Source: Acidobacteriota bacterium (GTDB lineage: Bacteria; Acidobacteriota; Blastocatellia; UBA7656). From it: 64,000 nucleotides of DNA. Location: the NCBI GenBank assembly GCA_040754075.1, contig JBFMDH010000009.1, positions 171,703 through 235,702 on the forward strand, written 5' to 3'. The stretch's first letter is position 1; every line of letters starts with the position of its first letter. Both the position numbers and the translations under genes were made by a program. Shown piece after piece: positions 27,463-35,579 of the stretch. The notes below the pieces were generated by a model. The model was not told the origin of the DNA and made no database searches. It worked only from the letters and a program-made list of their open reading frames with translations.

Positions 27463-27884
27463 ACGTCACTGCTACCTCCTGAGCTTTGTTGCTCAGCATT
27501 CGTTCGCACCATCGTATCGAGTAAATGTTCGAGCACATCCGCTAGATTTTTGCACCGTCCGGTATGCGTGGGCGAGGTTTGAATGATGGTGCTGCGCGGC
27601 GCGACCAGCCAGTAAAAGCGTTCTCTTGGCGTAAGCTTGCCAATGGGTCCTGCCGCTTCGCCGCCCGCGCAGATTGCCGGTATGCTTGCGAGATGCGCGC
27701 GAATCGCCTCTAAATCAACCGTCGCATCCAAAGCCCGCAAGCGTTTTTCATCAAGTTCAATGCGCGCTTCGAGAAATTTTTTCGCAGGACAAGAGACAAT
27801 TACGCCGACGTTGATGAACTCTTCACGTTCGACTTTGGGCACCACGCGAATAATCGCGTAATCATAAGTGCAACGATTTTGCAC
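27459..27884 (-). CDS. DUF3037 family protein
   Basis: A 141-residue cytosolic protein that matches DUF3037: YDYAIIRVVPKVEREEFINVGVIV (N-terminal), then LDEKRLRALD, RFYWLVAPRSTIIQTSPTHTG and a helical tail (LADVLEHLLDTMV). The function is unknown. The family is commonly encoded beside HipA-like kinase genes, as here, where the upstream HipA-like gene overlaps it by 23 bases. The downstream secreted protein gene overlaps its stop by four bases. The tight overlaps suggest one translational unit. Confidence 0.9.
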   Translation of the reverse strand: MQNRCTYDYAIIRVVPKVEREEFINVGVIVSCPAKKFLEARIELDEKRLRALDATVDLEAIRAHLASIPAICAGGEAAGPIGKLTPRERFYWLVAPRSTIIQTSPTHTGRCKNLADVLEHLLDTMVRTNAEQQSSGGSSDV

Positions 27885-28644
27885 GAATCGCCTCCTCCAG
27901 AAAATCTCTTGGGGCTGCCAGCCGGTTGATTAAATATTCTGTGTACGCTTCCCGTTGTTGCTGCTTACCAGCAAACAGCACATTATCCGCAAGCCAGGTT
28001 TCAGGAATCATTGTAACGATGCGGTCAATGATTTCCGGCGTGATAGCTCGACTCATTTTTTCATCGGCTTCTCTGAGCTTGTCGGCAAACGGCAACAGCA
28101 CATGGTCTTTAATCAACTTGAAGGGGTCGCGGCTGCGTTCGCGAAAGTTTTGCCACGAGTGGTGAAAGTAGAGCGCCGCGCCGTGATCGATGAGCCAGAG
28201 CCGCTTGTGCCACATCAGCATATTGGTATTGCGCGCCGTGCGGTCAACGTTTGTAAGGTATGCATCAAACCAGACAATTGCGGATGCGAGTTCGGCATTG
28301 GGCTTTTCAGCTACCGGGTCAAACATCACCGCCGCCGGTAAATAATCAAGCGCGAGGTTGAGTCCGACGCTGGCTTTGATGAGTTCCTGAATTTCGGGGT
28401 CAGGTTCGGTGCGCGCAAGCTCCGCGTCGAGTTCGATGAAAACGATTTCCGGTACGGCAAGCCCCGCGACGCGCGCGATTTCTCCGGCGATGAGTTCAGC
28501 GATTAAGGCTTTCGCGCCTTGTCCCGCGCCGCGAAACTTGAGCACATACATCCCGTCATCATCGGCTTCGACGATTGCCGGAAGCGACCCGCCTTCCCTG
28601 AGCGGCGTGACATAGCGTGTGGCACTAACGGTTCTTAAATTCAT
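27862..28644 (-). CDS. HipA-like kinase
   Basis: 260 residues of a HipA-type kinase-like fold. MYVLKFRGAGQG supplies an ATP-binding-type Lys in the N-lobe, followed by GLAVPEIVFIELD. The C-lobe has IVWFDAYLTNVDRTARNTNM, which gives the Asp and Asn of the catalytic loop, then LWLIDHGAALYF with the metal-binding Asp. Classical HipA phosphorylates glutamyl-tRNA synthetase and is paired with HipB. No HipB-like antitoxin is seen here, and this shorter form is instead paired with DUF3037. Its substrate is unknown. The start is at 28644; no strong Shine-Dalgarno site is visible. Confidence 0.85.
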   Translation of the reverse strand: MNLRTVSATRYVTPLREGGSLPAIVEADDDGMYVLKFRGAGQGAKALIAELIAGEIARVAGLAVPEIVFIELDAELARTEPDPEIQELIKASVGLNLALDYLPAAVMFDPVAEKPNAELASAIVWFDAYLTNVDRTARNTNMLMWHKRLWLIDHGAALYFHHSWQNFRERSRDPFKLIKDHVLLPFADKLREADEKMSRAITPEIIDRIVTMIPETWLADNVLFAGKQQQREAYTEYLINRLAAPRDFLEEAIRAKSLHL

Positions 28645-28740
28645 CTGCTTCGACCTGATTTACAAAAGCCCATTCTGCCATATGAAAAGGCAGGCTGAAA
28701 CCTGCGGATGATTGATTATCGCGCAGCCGATAGAGGGGAT

Positions 28741-29715
28741 TTATTTTATCTTTGACATGAGCGCGTCGGGATTGACCATATTCGTCGGGTTGCCCGTAAT
28801 GAAATTGTGTACGTTTTCAAAGGCTTTTTTAAAATATAACTCGTAGCCGCTTTGTTCGACATAACCGAGATGCGGCGTGCAAAGAACGTTGGGCATATTA
28901 AGCAACGGATGATTGAGGTCATAAATCGGTTCTTCGCTAAATACATCGAGCGCCGCATAGCCCGGACGCCCGATTTGCAAGGCATTTTCCAATGCGCCCG
29001 TTTCAACCAGTTCGGCGCGACTGGTGTTGACGAACAATGCTGAAGGTTTCATGCGTTTTAAATCTTCGGCTTTGATGATGCCGGTGGTCGCTTCGACGAG
29101 CCGCAGGTGAACCGTCAATACATCCGAGGTTGCAAAAAAGCTCTCTTTGGTTGCAACACTCAAATAGCCATCTTGTTCGGCGGCGAGCCTTGAGGTTTCG
29201 CGTCCGAAGATTTGCACCTGCATAGCGAAAGCGCGTCCGAACCCGGCAACCATTCTGCCGATTTTGCCGTAACCCCAGATGCCAAGCGTCTGCCCGTTTA
29301 ACGCCTGCCCGATATTGGTTTGCCAGCGACCGTTTTGCATTTCCACAACTGCCGGAACCAGTTGTCGCCACGCACACATAATTAACGCCCAGGTGAGTTC
29401 AGCCGGAGCGATGGGCGAACCTGCGCCTTCTACAATCAACACCCCGGCAGCGGTGCAAGCCTCAACATCAATATGCCGGGAAATCTTTCCGGTTTGTGAA
29501 ATGAGTTTTAAATGCGGCGTCCGTTTTAAAAAGGCTTGGTCAATTTTGGTGCGCTCGCGAATCAAAACCAAAGCTTGGGCTTCGGCAAGCGCCGCGCGCG
29601 CGTTCGCGTCGAGATGGATGTCGCCGAGAATGGTTACCTCGTGGGCTTTGAGAAGTTCAAGACAACGCAGGTTTTTCGTGGCGAATTGGTAATCATCGGG
29701 TATGACTATTTTCAT
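28741..29715 (-). CDS. D-2-hydroxyacid dehydrogenase family protein
   Basis: 324 residues with the two-domain D-2-hydroxyacid dehydrogenase fold. The NAD-binding motif is GIWGYGKIGRMVAGFGRAF (about 142-161). The catalytic Arg is in NTSRAELVE (about 231-239), Glu in FSEEPIYD and His in CTPHLGYVE (about 282-290). Family enzymes interconvert 2-oxo and D-2-hydroxy acids (as in phosphoglycerate or lactate dehydrogenases). The exact substrate cannot be told; a phosphoglycerate-dehydrogenase-like annotation would be the usual default. The length is normal. It stands alone on the minus strand between the HipA-like gene and the GH5 gene. Confidence 0.92.
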   Translation of the reverse strand: MKIVIPDDYQFATKNLRCLELLKAHEVTILGDIHLDANARAALAEAQALVLIRERTKIDQAFLKRTPHLKLISQTGKISRHIDVEACTAAGVLIVEGAGSPIAPAELTWALIMCAWRQLVPAVVEMQNGRWQTNIGQALNGQTLGIWGYGKIGRMVAGFGRAFAMQVQIFGRETSRLAAEQDGYLSVATKESFFATSDVLTVHLRLVEATTGIIKAEDLKRMKPSALFVNTSRAELVETGALENALQIGRPGYAALDVFSEEPIYDLNHPLLNMPNVLCTPHLGYVEQSGYELYFKKAFENVHNFITGNPTNMVNPDALMSKIK

Positions 29716-29785
29716 GTGGCTATCTTAAATGCTTGAGTTTTTATTGGCGACCGCGAAAGAAAAATTATAGCGGTTTGCAATTTAC

Positions 29786-29840
29786 TGAGGTTGAACAAGC
29801 GGTCTTTGACCGCGCTCTCAACAGAGGTTGAGTAACCTCA
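29786..29840 (-). terminator. Nested hairpins after the GH5 gene
   Basis: TGAGGTT (29786-29792) pairs with AACCTCA (29834-29840), enclosing GCGGTC/GACCGC (29799-29813). It lies about 50 bases past the GH5 stop on the minus strand. The flanks (TATAGCGGTTT and AAACCGTTATA) extend the inverted repeat imperfectly. Confidence 0.4.
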
Positions 29841-29888
29841 TTAAACCGTTATAGTCGGCAAACCCTCAACCGGGGACGCCGTTTTAAA

Positions 29889-31124
29889 TTACTTCAAACC
29901 TAATGCCTGCAAATAGCCTTGATTGATTCGACAGTTGGTAAATTTTATGGCTTCGAGATAATCGCTCAAGGCTTTCACAACTTTTTCTTTCGGCGGACGA
30001 TTTTTTCTGACGTCTTCAAAAGTCGCGCGCGGGTGATTGGCGAATTTGATAATCGCTTCCCAATCGGCAGGCGGTTTAATGGACACAACGCCACTCGCCG
30101 CATCCAGTTTTTTATAGGGCCAGAAACACCAGCCGACACCATTTTTTTCAAGCGTGGTTCTGAATGTCTTTATCCATTCATCGGTATTTTCGCCCGACTC
30201 GCCCATCCACAGCGGAACCTGATATTGATTGCTGAAATCCAGATATTCCTGAATCACCGATTGCGTCGGCTCCGTCCAGTATTTATGAAAAGTGTAGGCG
30301 AGGTTGTCGTCGAAAGGTTGATTGAAAATTTTAAAATTGCTGTTCCATTGCGCGCCGCCTAAAAAGATGATGTGGTTTTTATCCACTTCGCGAATTGCCG
30401 CGACCATCCGGCGATAAAGCGGTTCCAGTTTGGGATTGAGCGTCTGAGTATCGAAAAAATGGGCAATCGGTTCATTAAGTAAATCATAACCGAGAACCGT
30501 GGTTGAATCTTTGTAACGCGCCGCCAGCGTCCGCCAGATTTTGATGGTGAGCGCCTGATTTTCGGGGCTTTCAAATAAAAACGGATAGCCGTAACTGTCA
30601 TCGATATTGTCGCCGGTTTGTCCGCCCGGCGCTGCGTGCATATCCAAAATTACATAGAGGTTTTCTTCGCTGCACCAGCGAATGACGCTATCCAGCAGTT
30701 CATAACCTGCACCTTCGAGCTTATGGGTTTCATCGTCGCGTACCAGCAACCCATAATGGAACGGCACGCGCACGCTGTTGAACCCGGCTTGTTTGATGAA
30801 GCGAATATCTTCGCGGGTAATGTAACGGTTGCGAAATTCATTCCAGAATTTTGCGGCTTCCGCTTCGCCGATGAGTTGATTGATGACCGTGTGGATGAGT
30901 CGCGGCGAACTCGCCGACTCGAACTTAAACATATAGCCTTCGGGTAAAAGCCAGTTGCCGAGATTGATGCCTTTCAGGTGCAAAGGGCGACCGTCGGGCG
31001 CAATAAATTGGCTCTTGCGTGTGGTCACAAATTTCGATTGCGCAAAACTCTGAAACGAAGTGCAGAAAATGAAAAGCAGGGATATTGAAAAAATAAAGCG
31101 ATTTGGCTTTTTGCTGTAAACCAT
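29889..31124 (-). CDS. Exported GH5-like glycoside hydrolase (cellulase family)
   Basis: 411 residues with a signal peptide (about 8-28, ending SFAQ). The (beta/alpha)8 barrel has the GH5 marks: GINLGNWLLPEG (about 54-65), FNSVRVPFHYG, LYVILDMHAAPGGQ, the acid/base E218 in LLNEPIAHF and the nucleophile E309 in WMGESGENTDE. The family cleaves beta-glucans, mannans or related glycans by a retaining mechanism. The exact substrate is unknown, though exo-glucanase-like proteins share the N-terminal RPLHLKGINLGNWL pattern. The starting ATG lacks an evident Shine-Dalgarno site. It may cooperate with the GH127 enzyme, which is inference only. The next gene upstream ends 18 bases before this start. 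Confidence 0.92.
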   Translation of the reverse strand: MVYSKKPNRFIFSISLLFIFCTSFQSFAQSKFVTTRKSQFIAPDGRPLHLKGINLGNWLLPEGYMFKFESASSPRLIHTVINQLIGEAEAAKFWNEFRNRYITREDIRFIKQAGFNSVRVPFHYGLLVRDDETHKLEGAGYELLDSVIRWCSEENLYVILDMHAAPGGQTGDNIDDSYGYPFLFESPENQALTIKIWRTLAARYKDSTTVLGYDLLNEPIAHFFDTQTLNPKLEPLYRRMVAAIREVDKNHIIFLGGAQWNSNFKIFNQPFDDNLAYTFHKYWTEPTQSVIQEYLDFSNQYQVPLWMGESGENTDEWIKTFRTTLEKNGVGWCFWPYKKLDAASGVVSIKPPADWEAIIKFANHPRATFEDVRKNRPPKEKVVKALSDYLEAIKFTNCRINQGYLQALGLK

Positions 31125-31142
31125 AAAGTCAGTGGGTAACCA

Positions 31143-31706
31143 TTAAGTTGCGCTGGTTGATGGCGCTTCGCTTTTATTAAGTAAGCGTTTGCGAAAATAG
31201 GGCGCGAAAATAACGATGATTGAGGGCATCCAGACCCAGACGAATTCATTCATCAAAGTCATCGCGCCTGCCAGGCTGAAAAACGACCAGCCGACCGGTG
31301 AAGAGACGATTGGACGAAACGGCAGAAAAAATCGGGTGTTGGCGAATGGCGCAAGAAAGGCGACGCCGAGCGTGCCGTCAACCATCGCATCCAATATTCC
31401 ATGTGAGATGGTGGCGGTGAAAAACAATATAAAAATCATCTTGCGGGAGATGTTTGCAATCGGCTTGCTAAAAAAAATCAGAACGATTAAGGCGCTTAAC
31501 ACCAGGGCGAAAATGATTGAATGGGTAAAGCCGCGATGACCGAGCAGGTCTGTGTATTCGATGCCGAAGCGTTTACCCATGACATCCATATCGGGCGCAA
31601 CCGCGCACAGCGCAGATAAAATCCAGAACCGCTTGGGTAAAGGTTTGGTGGTATAAGACCTGCCGAGCGCAACGGCTGCTACGGCATGAGAAAATGCAGA
31701 TGGCAT
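31143..31706 (-). CDS. YdjM-type membrane-bound metal-dependent hydrolase family protein
   Basis: A 187-residue inner-membrane protein of the YdjM/DUF457 family. The start has PSAFSHAVAAVALG, and DMDVMGKRFGIEYTDLLGHRGFTHS carries the conserved Asp/His residues thought to bind metal. Four or five hydrophobic segments follow. Relatives are predicted metal-dependent hydrolases, with links to LexA and membrane stress in E. coli, but the reaction is unproven. GAAGTGAG lies upstream. The stop is only 18 bases from the GH5 start, so it may share a transcript with it. Confidence 0.88.
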   Translation of the reverse strand: MPSAFSHAVAAVALGRSYTTKPLPKRFWILSALCAVAPDMDVMGKRFGIEYTDLLGHRGFTHSIIFALVLSALIVLIFFSKPIANISRKMIFILFFTATISHGILDAMVDGTLGVAFLAPFANTRFFLPFRPIVSSPVGWSFFSLAGAMTLMNEFVWVWMPSIIVIFAPYFRKRLLNKSEAPSTSAT

Positions 31707-31969
31707 AAAGACTCACTTCTAAAAATTAATTGTCCGACTATTCCTGACGCTTAAAAACACAAAGTCCAATGGTAAACTTTTTCGCTTGGATTGCGCTACC
31801 ACTTTTTGCAGCCAAATTGGGCGATGTTTGTTTATGACCAATAATGGTCGAGAGGCAAGCAAGGATTCGCCTTTTGAAGAGCCAGGTTTATCCTGAGATT
31901 GCGCCGAGCAGGCAGATTGCAACTGCTTGGCGCAATCCGTTTCTATCCGTCTACTCCTAAGATGATTTT

Positions 31970-32680
31970 TCAAATTTGCCTGGAATCATGTGGTTTTGAT
32001 GGGGAGCTTTGATTACTTTCCTGGTTCTCGCGATGCCAGCGTTTTCTAATCACCAATGTATAAATCACTGTGCCGATGATGATGCCCGTGAGGTCTGATG
32101 CTAAATCCTGCGAGGTATCGCGTGGCGTCCAGATGCGTTGCCCGCCAAAAAGTCGCTCGTCAATCAGTTCGGTGATTTCATAGTAGGCTGCAAGGCTGAA
32201 AGTCGCAGTTGCCGAAAAGAAAGCGATAAAGCCGAGCGGCAATTTATACCCGTAGCGTTTAAAAATCGTCAGCAGCAACCACATCACCGGCAACACCGAC
32301 ACCGCGCTTGAAAGAAAATGCGTCAGCGTGTCGTAAGGAATAGCAATCACTCTGGTGCTGAACAAGCCGAATTGATTGCCGATAATATCGATGATCACGG
32401 CGAAGACCAGAAACAGAATCATCTGCATCGGAAAGCGGATTTTCAAACGAATGCGCAGGTAAAAATAGAATGCGGACAACACCAGCATGGTGAGAAAGGA
32501 GTTTCTCACCGGCGACCGGTAAGGCAATTTCAGTAGCAGCGCGGTGAACCCGAAAAGTGAACTCAACCCTGCCAGTAATATCTCGGTGGTGCTGATTTTC
32601 TGCGCTTCAGGTTCATTGGTGACGGGTAACATCTCAGTCGTTTCGGCTTGCATTTTTGTTGTTACAGGTTCGGATGTCAT
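31970..32680 (-). CDS. Integral membrane protein, YjdF/DUF2238-like
   Basis: 236 residues with about six hydrophobic segments, among them LLAGLSSLFGFTALLLKL, LTMLVLSAFYFYL, MILFLVFAVIIDIIG and LTGIIIGTVIYTLVI. Between them, YDTLTHFLSSAVSVL and the Glu-containing YYEITELIDERLFGG...DTSQDLASDL match the YjdF/DUF2238 pattern. The N-terminal 25 residues are polar and lie outside the membrane. The function is unknown. No clear Shine-Dalgarno site is seen before the ATG, so a later start is possible. It is followed after about 260 bases by the YdjM-like gene on the same strand. Confidence 0.72.
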   Translation of the reverse strand: MTSEPVTTKMQAETTEMLPVTNEPEAQKISTTEILLAGLSSLFGFTALLLKLPYRSPVRNSFLTMLVLSAFYFYLRIRLKIRFPMQMILFLVFAVIIDIIGNQFGLFSTRVIAIPYDTLTHFLSSAVSVLPVMWLLLTIFKRYGYKLPLGFIAFFSATATFSLAAYYEITELIDERLFGGQRIWTPRDTSQDLASDLTGIIIGTVIYTLVIRKRWHRENQESNQSSPSKPHDSRQI

Positions 32681-32785
32681 CTTGCCACTTGAATTTACAA
32701 TTGCCTTTTTATCAGCAAACTCAGTCTATCAAAGGCAGGAAAACAGAGAAACAGAAAAGATTTGATAATTGGATGAAAAGTTCAT

Positions 32786-33398
32786 TTACCATGAAGATGG
32801 TTTGTGGAAAACTCCGGAACTGTCAGTCAACTGATTTGGAAACTGACTCGTAGCTAAAACACCACTACGAATCTGCTTCATGAAGGTAACGTGTGGAAGC
32901 AATGCGCGACTCGGTCTTTTTTGTGGATTGAGAACCCCCACTGGCAAATGTAATTCCTGCCGCACAATTCAAGTAAGTCGGAGTCGTTGGTGATTAAAAC
33001 TGCAACTTCATACTCATTTTGTACCCATCGTTAAGCAAATGTGTGGCGATGTTGACATCGGAACCTTTCTCTTCGGTTTTTACGACTTTGATATATTGCG
33101 GCGCATGAGGCGGACAACCGGCTACCAGCATCATGACTTCGCTTGAAAGAAAGTGTCCTAAGATAATTTCAAGATTAGGGATGGTTTTAAGAGCGCGTAA
33201 ATAAGTTTGTTGTCTGACAGGCTGGTCAGGGTCGTGAGGACGAGCGTTCACTTGAGCAGTGAAATATTTTATTTTGTGAATTGAATGTTTAGGCAACATC
33301 AACCGACAAAGCGAATGAATGTCGAGCCATTTGTAGGGGGTGTTTTTCAAAGCTCCGTAGTAAAGATTGAAGCCGTCAACATAGATGTTGGTTTTCAT
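32786..33398 (-). pseudogene. NYN-domain protein gene broken by two frameshifts
   Basis: The first frame reads a NYN/PIN-like nuclease start: MKTNIYVDGFNLYYGAL, with the DGFN metal site, and TEEKGSDVNIATHLLNDGYK, which carries the conserved Asp. It then shifts and stops at 32994. The expected continuation YEVAVLITNDSDLLEL lies in a second frame, and RQELHLPVGVLNPQKRPSR with about 35 further residues lies in a third, ending at 32786. Adding one A to the A run at 33017-33020 and one G near 32963-32966 would give a continuous protein of about 205 residues. NYN proteins are predicted RNases. Either the gene is decayed or the sequence has two missing bases. The start at 33398 begins the family motif; an upstream in-frame ATG at 33437 is less likely. 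Confidence 0.78.
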
Positions 33399-33576
33399 AT
33401 AAACCCATAAAAGCAGAGGCAGTAACTGCTTGCGCAATCACTGCCTCGCGCCCTGCCCCCGAAGCGGCAGGGGGGATATCTGGAAAGTTCATCTTAGTTA
33501 ATTTGTCAGTAGCTGGTCAATTATTTTTTGTGAAAGGCTTGTTTCTATTTACTCGTCAGCGGTTTATACCTATCTC

Positions 33577-33702
33577 TCAATTTTCAGAAGAGGAGCACTC
33601 ATATCGGTTAAAAAATTTATAGTGAGGGATAGTTCCTGGCGGCAGGTTCTGTAGTAAATCATATTTTTCAATAAGCGGTTTAAATTTGTCCCTTCCATAC
33701 AT
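33577..33702 (-). CDS. Possible small protein or gene remnant
   Basis: A 41-codon frame starting MYGRDKFKPLIEKYDLL and ending YECSSSEN, with protein-like composition (mixed charged and aromatic residues). No Shine-Dalgarno site lies before the ATG and no family is recognised. Its upstream edge meets the inverted-repeat element at 33704, so it may be the truncated end of a former gene. Low certainty. Confidence 0.3.
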   Translation of the reverse strand: MYGRDKFKPLIEKYDLLQNLPPGTIPHYKFFNRYECSSSEN

Positions 33703-33703
33703 A

Positions 33704-33836
33704 CTCAGTACAGTGGAACCTAAATTTCTTGAGGTTGAGAGTTACGCATTGATGCGTGAATCGCTCTTCTCTCACGCCTGAAGGCGTTACTCTGAACTCT
33801 GAAAAATATCAACTTACTTAGGTTCCAATGTATGAG
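33704..33836. repeat. MITE-like inverted-repeat element
   Basis: CTCAGTACAGTGGAACCTAA (33704-33723) is mirrored by the reverse complement of 33818-33836 (CTCATACATTGGAACCTAA). The core TGGAACCTAA is perfect, and further matching inside includes GAGTTACGC against GAGTAACGC. The 133-base unit could fold into one long imperfect hairpin. No flanking duplication was found. Confidence 0.45.
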
Positions 33837-33857
33837 GAATGTGGCTCATAAATTTTC

Positions 33858-35207
33858 TTATATAGCTTTTCCTACGCTGCTCGCTTTACCGACTCTGAGT
33901 TCAACCAGACAGGCTTTGCCCATCACTTCGGTGATGGAATTTGTGAGTTCCGGCGTGACTTTGACGCGCACGAATTGATTCGGTTGAATACGCGCTAAAG
34001 AACCGTCTTCGAGTTCGACTTCAAAAACGATTTCGCAATCGCCGCGATGCGTATCTAACAGATGATAGAGTTTATCCAGTTTTTCATCCTGCGCTAAAGC
34101 GACCGGAAAACGCATAACCATCAATTTGGCGGCGCGTTCGCGGATGTTGATGAGCGATTGAATCTCTTCCGGGTAAATGGTCATCGCGCCGCCATCATCA
34201 ATTTCCAATCTGCCGCGCACCAATACCGGCGTGTCGTTTTGCAAAATACCGGCGTGTTTTTTATAGCTTTCGGGCCACGCCACGATACGCACCGAACCAT
34301 ACTGGTCTTCGAGTTGGCACATCGCAAAACGGTCACCTTTTTTAGTGGTGCGGATGTTGAGTTCCATGATGATGCCGGCAATGGAAACAATCGCGCCGTT
34401 ATGAAATGATGCAAGCGAATCGACATCGGCATTGGCGATGTCTTTGATAGCCGCTTCGTAACCCTGCAAAGGGTGTCCCGACAGATAAAATCCGAGGGTC
34501 TCTTTTTCGCCTTTGAGCTGTTCGGCGGGCGACCAGTTTTCGACATTCGGAAGCGGCGGTTCGACCGCCGGCAAGGCTTCGGAGAAGGCTCCGAAAAGGC
34601 TGACCTGCCCGCTGGCTTTCGATTTCTGCGCCCGCTGTCCGCTGTCAATTGCCGAATCAATGGCGGCAAACAGTTGGGCGCGATGCCCTGTGTTGATGGA
34701 ATCGAAAGCGCCGGATTTCACCAAGCCTTCCATCACGCGCTTGTTGACGGCTTTGGAATCCACGCGCTCGGCAAAATCAAAGATGGATTTGAACGCGCCA
34801 TCTTTGCGCGCTTCAATCATCGAGGCGACGGCGGTTTGCCCGATGCCTTTGATTGCCGCAAGTCCGAACCGTATGGTTTTGCCGCTTGCCGTAAACGTAT
34901 CAATGCTTTCATTGATGTCGGGCGGCAAAATCTCTATGCCTTGCAGTCGCGCTTCCTGAATGTATTTGACGACTTTCGCGGTGTTATTCAATTCGTTTGA
35001 CATCACCGCCGCCCAGAAATGCGTCGGATAGTGAGCTTTCAAATAAGCGGTTTGATAAGCCAGTTGCCCATAGGCAAACGAATGGCTGTTGGCTGTGAGT
35101 ATCCCATTGGCAAAATAGTTATGATGCGGCGCGCGCATCGTCATATTATAAGTTTTCTCAACTTGAAGGGGCGTTACCCGCTTGATTTTGACTTTCTCGA
35201 TTTTCAT
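33858..35207 (-). CDS. dnaE: DNA polymerase III alpha subunit, C-terminal part preceded by C-intein
   Basis: 449 residues. Residues 1-40 are a C-intein: MKIEKVKIKRV..., the block F/G end HHNYFANGILTAN, a terminal Asn40 and Ser41 as the first extein residue. Residues 41-449 are the C-terminal 409 residues of DnaE: SHSFAYGQLAYQTAYLKAHYP (fingers), a helix-hairpin-helix region (VNKRVMEGLVKSGAFD) and an OB domain (GSVRIVAWPESYKKH). GAGG lies five bases before the ATG, so separate translation is credible. The reading frame is the same as that of the upstream dnaE part, with a TGA and 21 bases between. After trans-splicing it would complete a 1170-residue alpha subunit. Confidence 0.92.
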   Translation of the reverse strand: MKIEKVKIKRVTPLQVEKTYNMTMRAPHHNYFANGILTANSHSFAYGQLAYQTAYLKAHYPTHFWAAVMSNELNNTAKVVKYIQEARLQGIEILPPDINESIDTFTASGKTIRFGLAAIKGIGQTAVASMIEARKDGAFKSIFDFAERVDSKAVNKRVMEGLVKSGAFDSINTGHRAQLFAAIDSAIDSGQRAQKSKASGQVSLFGAFSEALPAVEPPLPNVENWSPAEQLKGEKETLGFYLSGHPLQGYEAAIKDIANADVDSLASFHNGAIVSIAGIIMELNIRTTKKGDRFAMCQLEDQYGSVRIVAWPESYKKHAGILQNDTPVLVRGRLEIDDGGAMTIYPEEIQSLINIRERAAKLMVMRFPVALAQDEKLDKLYHLLDTHRGDCEIVFEVELEDGSLARIQPNQFVRVKVTPELTNSITEVMGKACLVELRVGKASSVGKAI

Positions 35208-35579
35208 AAATACCTCGTGATCCGTTCTTCAATTTCCGGTGTGAGCCGTTTGTTCCAAGCTGTTCGGGGCATACCGTTCTACTTCCTCTGAAAAATATAT
35301 CTCCAAATCTCTTTCAAGAATTTCCCTTAAAGGTAAATATCCTTCATCTGTATAAAACTTATGTTCCATCGTGCAGCGTAAGGTTCGACCGTCAGTTGTT
35401 TCGATTTCAACAACCTCTTTTTCGCCGGTCGCGAAGGCTTCAACGATTTCATTCACGATGACCTGCTCGCCATCGAAACTGAAGGTGTGCGAAGTGCTCA
35501 CTTCACGGTTAGCAATTTGTTCGATAGTGACGGAGTGCCCGGAATCGGCATCAACGATTCTGGCATCAGCTGCTAGACA
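35088..35579 (-). other. Split intein within dnaE (N-intein 35232-35579, C-intein 35088-35207)
   Basis: The N-intein starts with Cys (35577-35579; CLAADARIVDADSG, block A), has a block B TxxH (RCTMEHKF) and runs 116 residues to a TGA at 35229-35231. The C-intein is 40 residues ending in Asn at 35088-35090, followed by Ser. The extein junction is YAFNR/SHSFAY. In the cyanobacterial DnaE split intein (established from Synechocystis) the junction is Y/CFNKSHS, four residues earlier, so this is a different insertion point. There is no homing endonuclease. Because both halves share one frame, an interrupted contiguous mini-intein is the alternative. Confidence 0.88.

Larger units (their letters stand above)
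33438..33857. other. Intergenic stretch with hairpins and a short frame
   Basis: 420 bases between the NYN gene and dnaE. It holds a stem GAGGCAGT/ACTGCCTC (33416-33447), a G/C-rich stem CCCTGCC/GGCAGGG (33451-33472), a short protein-like frame at 33577-33702 and the inverted-repeat element at 33704-33836. Confidence 0.5.

Noticed and set aside
31719..31973. 84-codon minus-strand frame between membrane protein genes
   Set aside because: No family, no start signal and low-quality composition; it overlaps the end of the 31970 gene.
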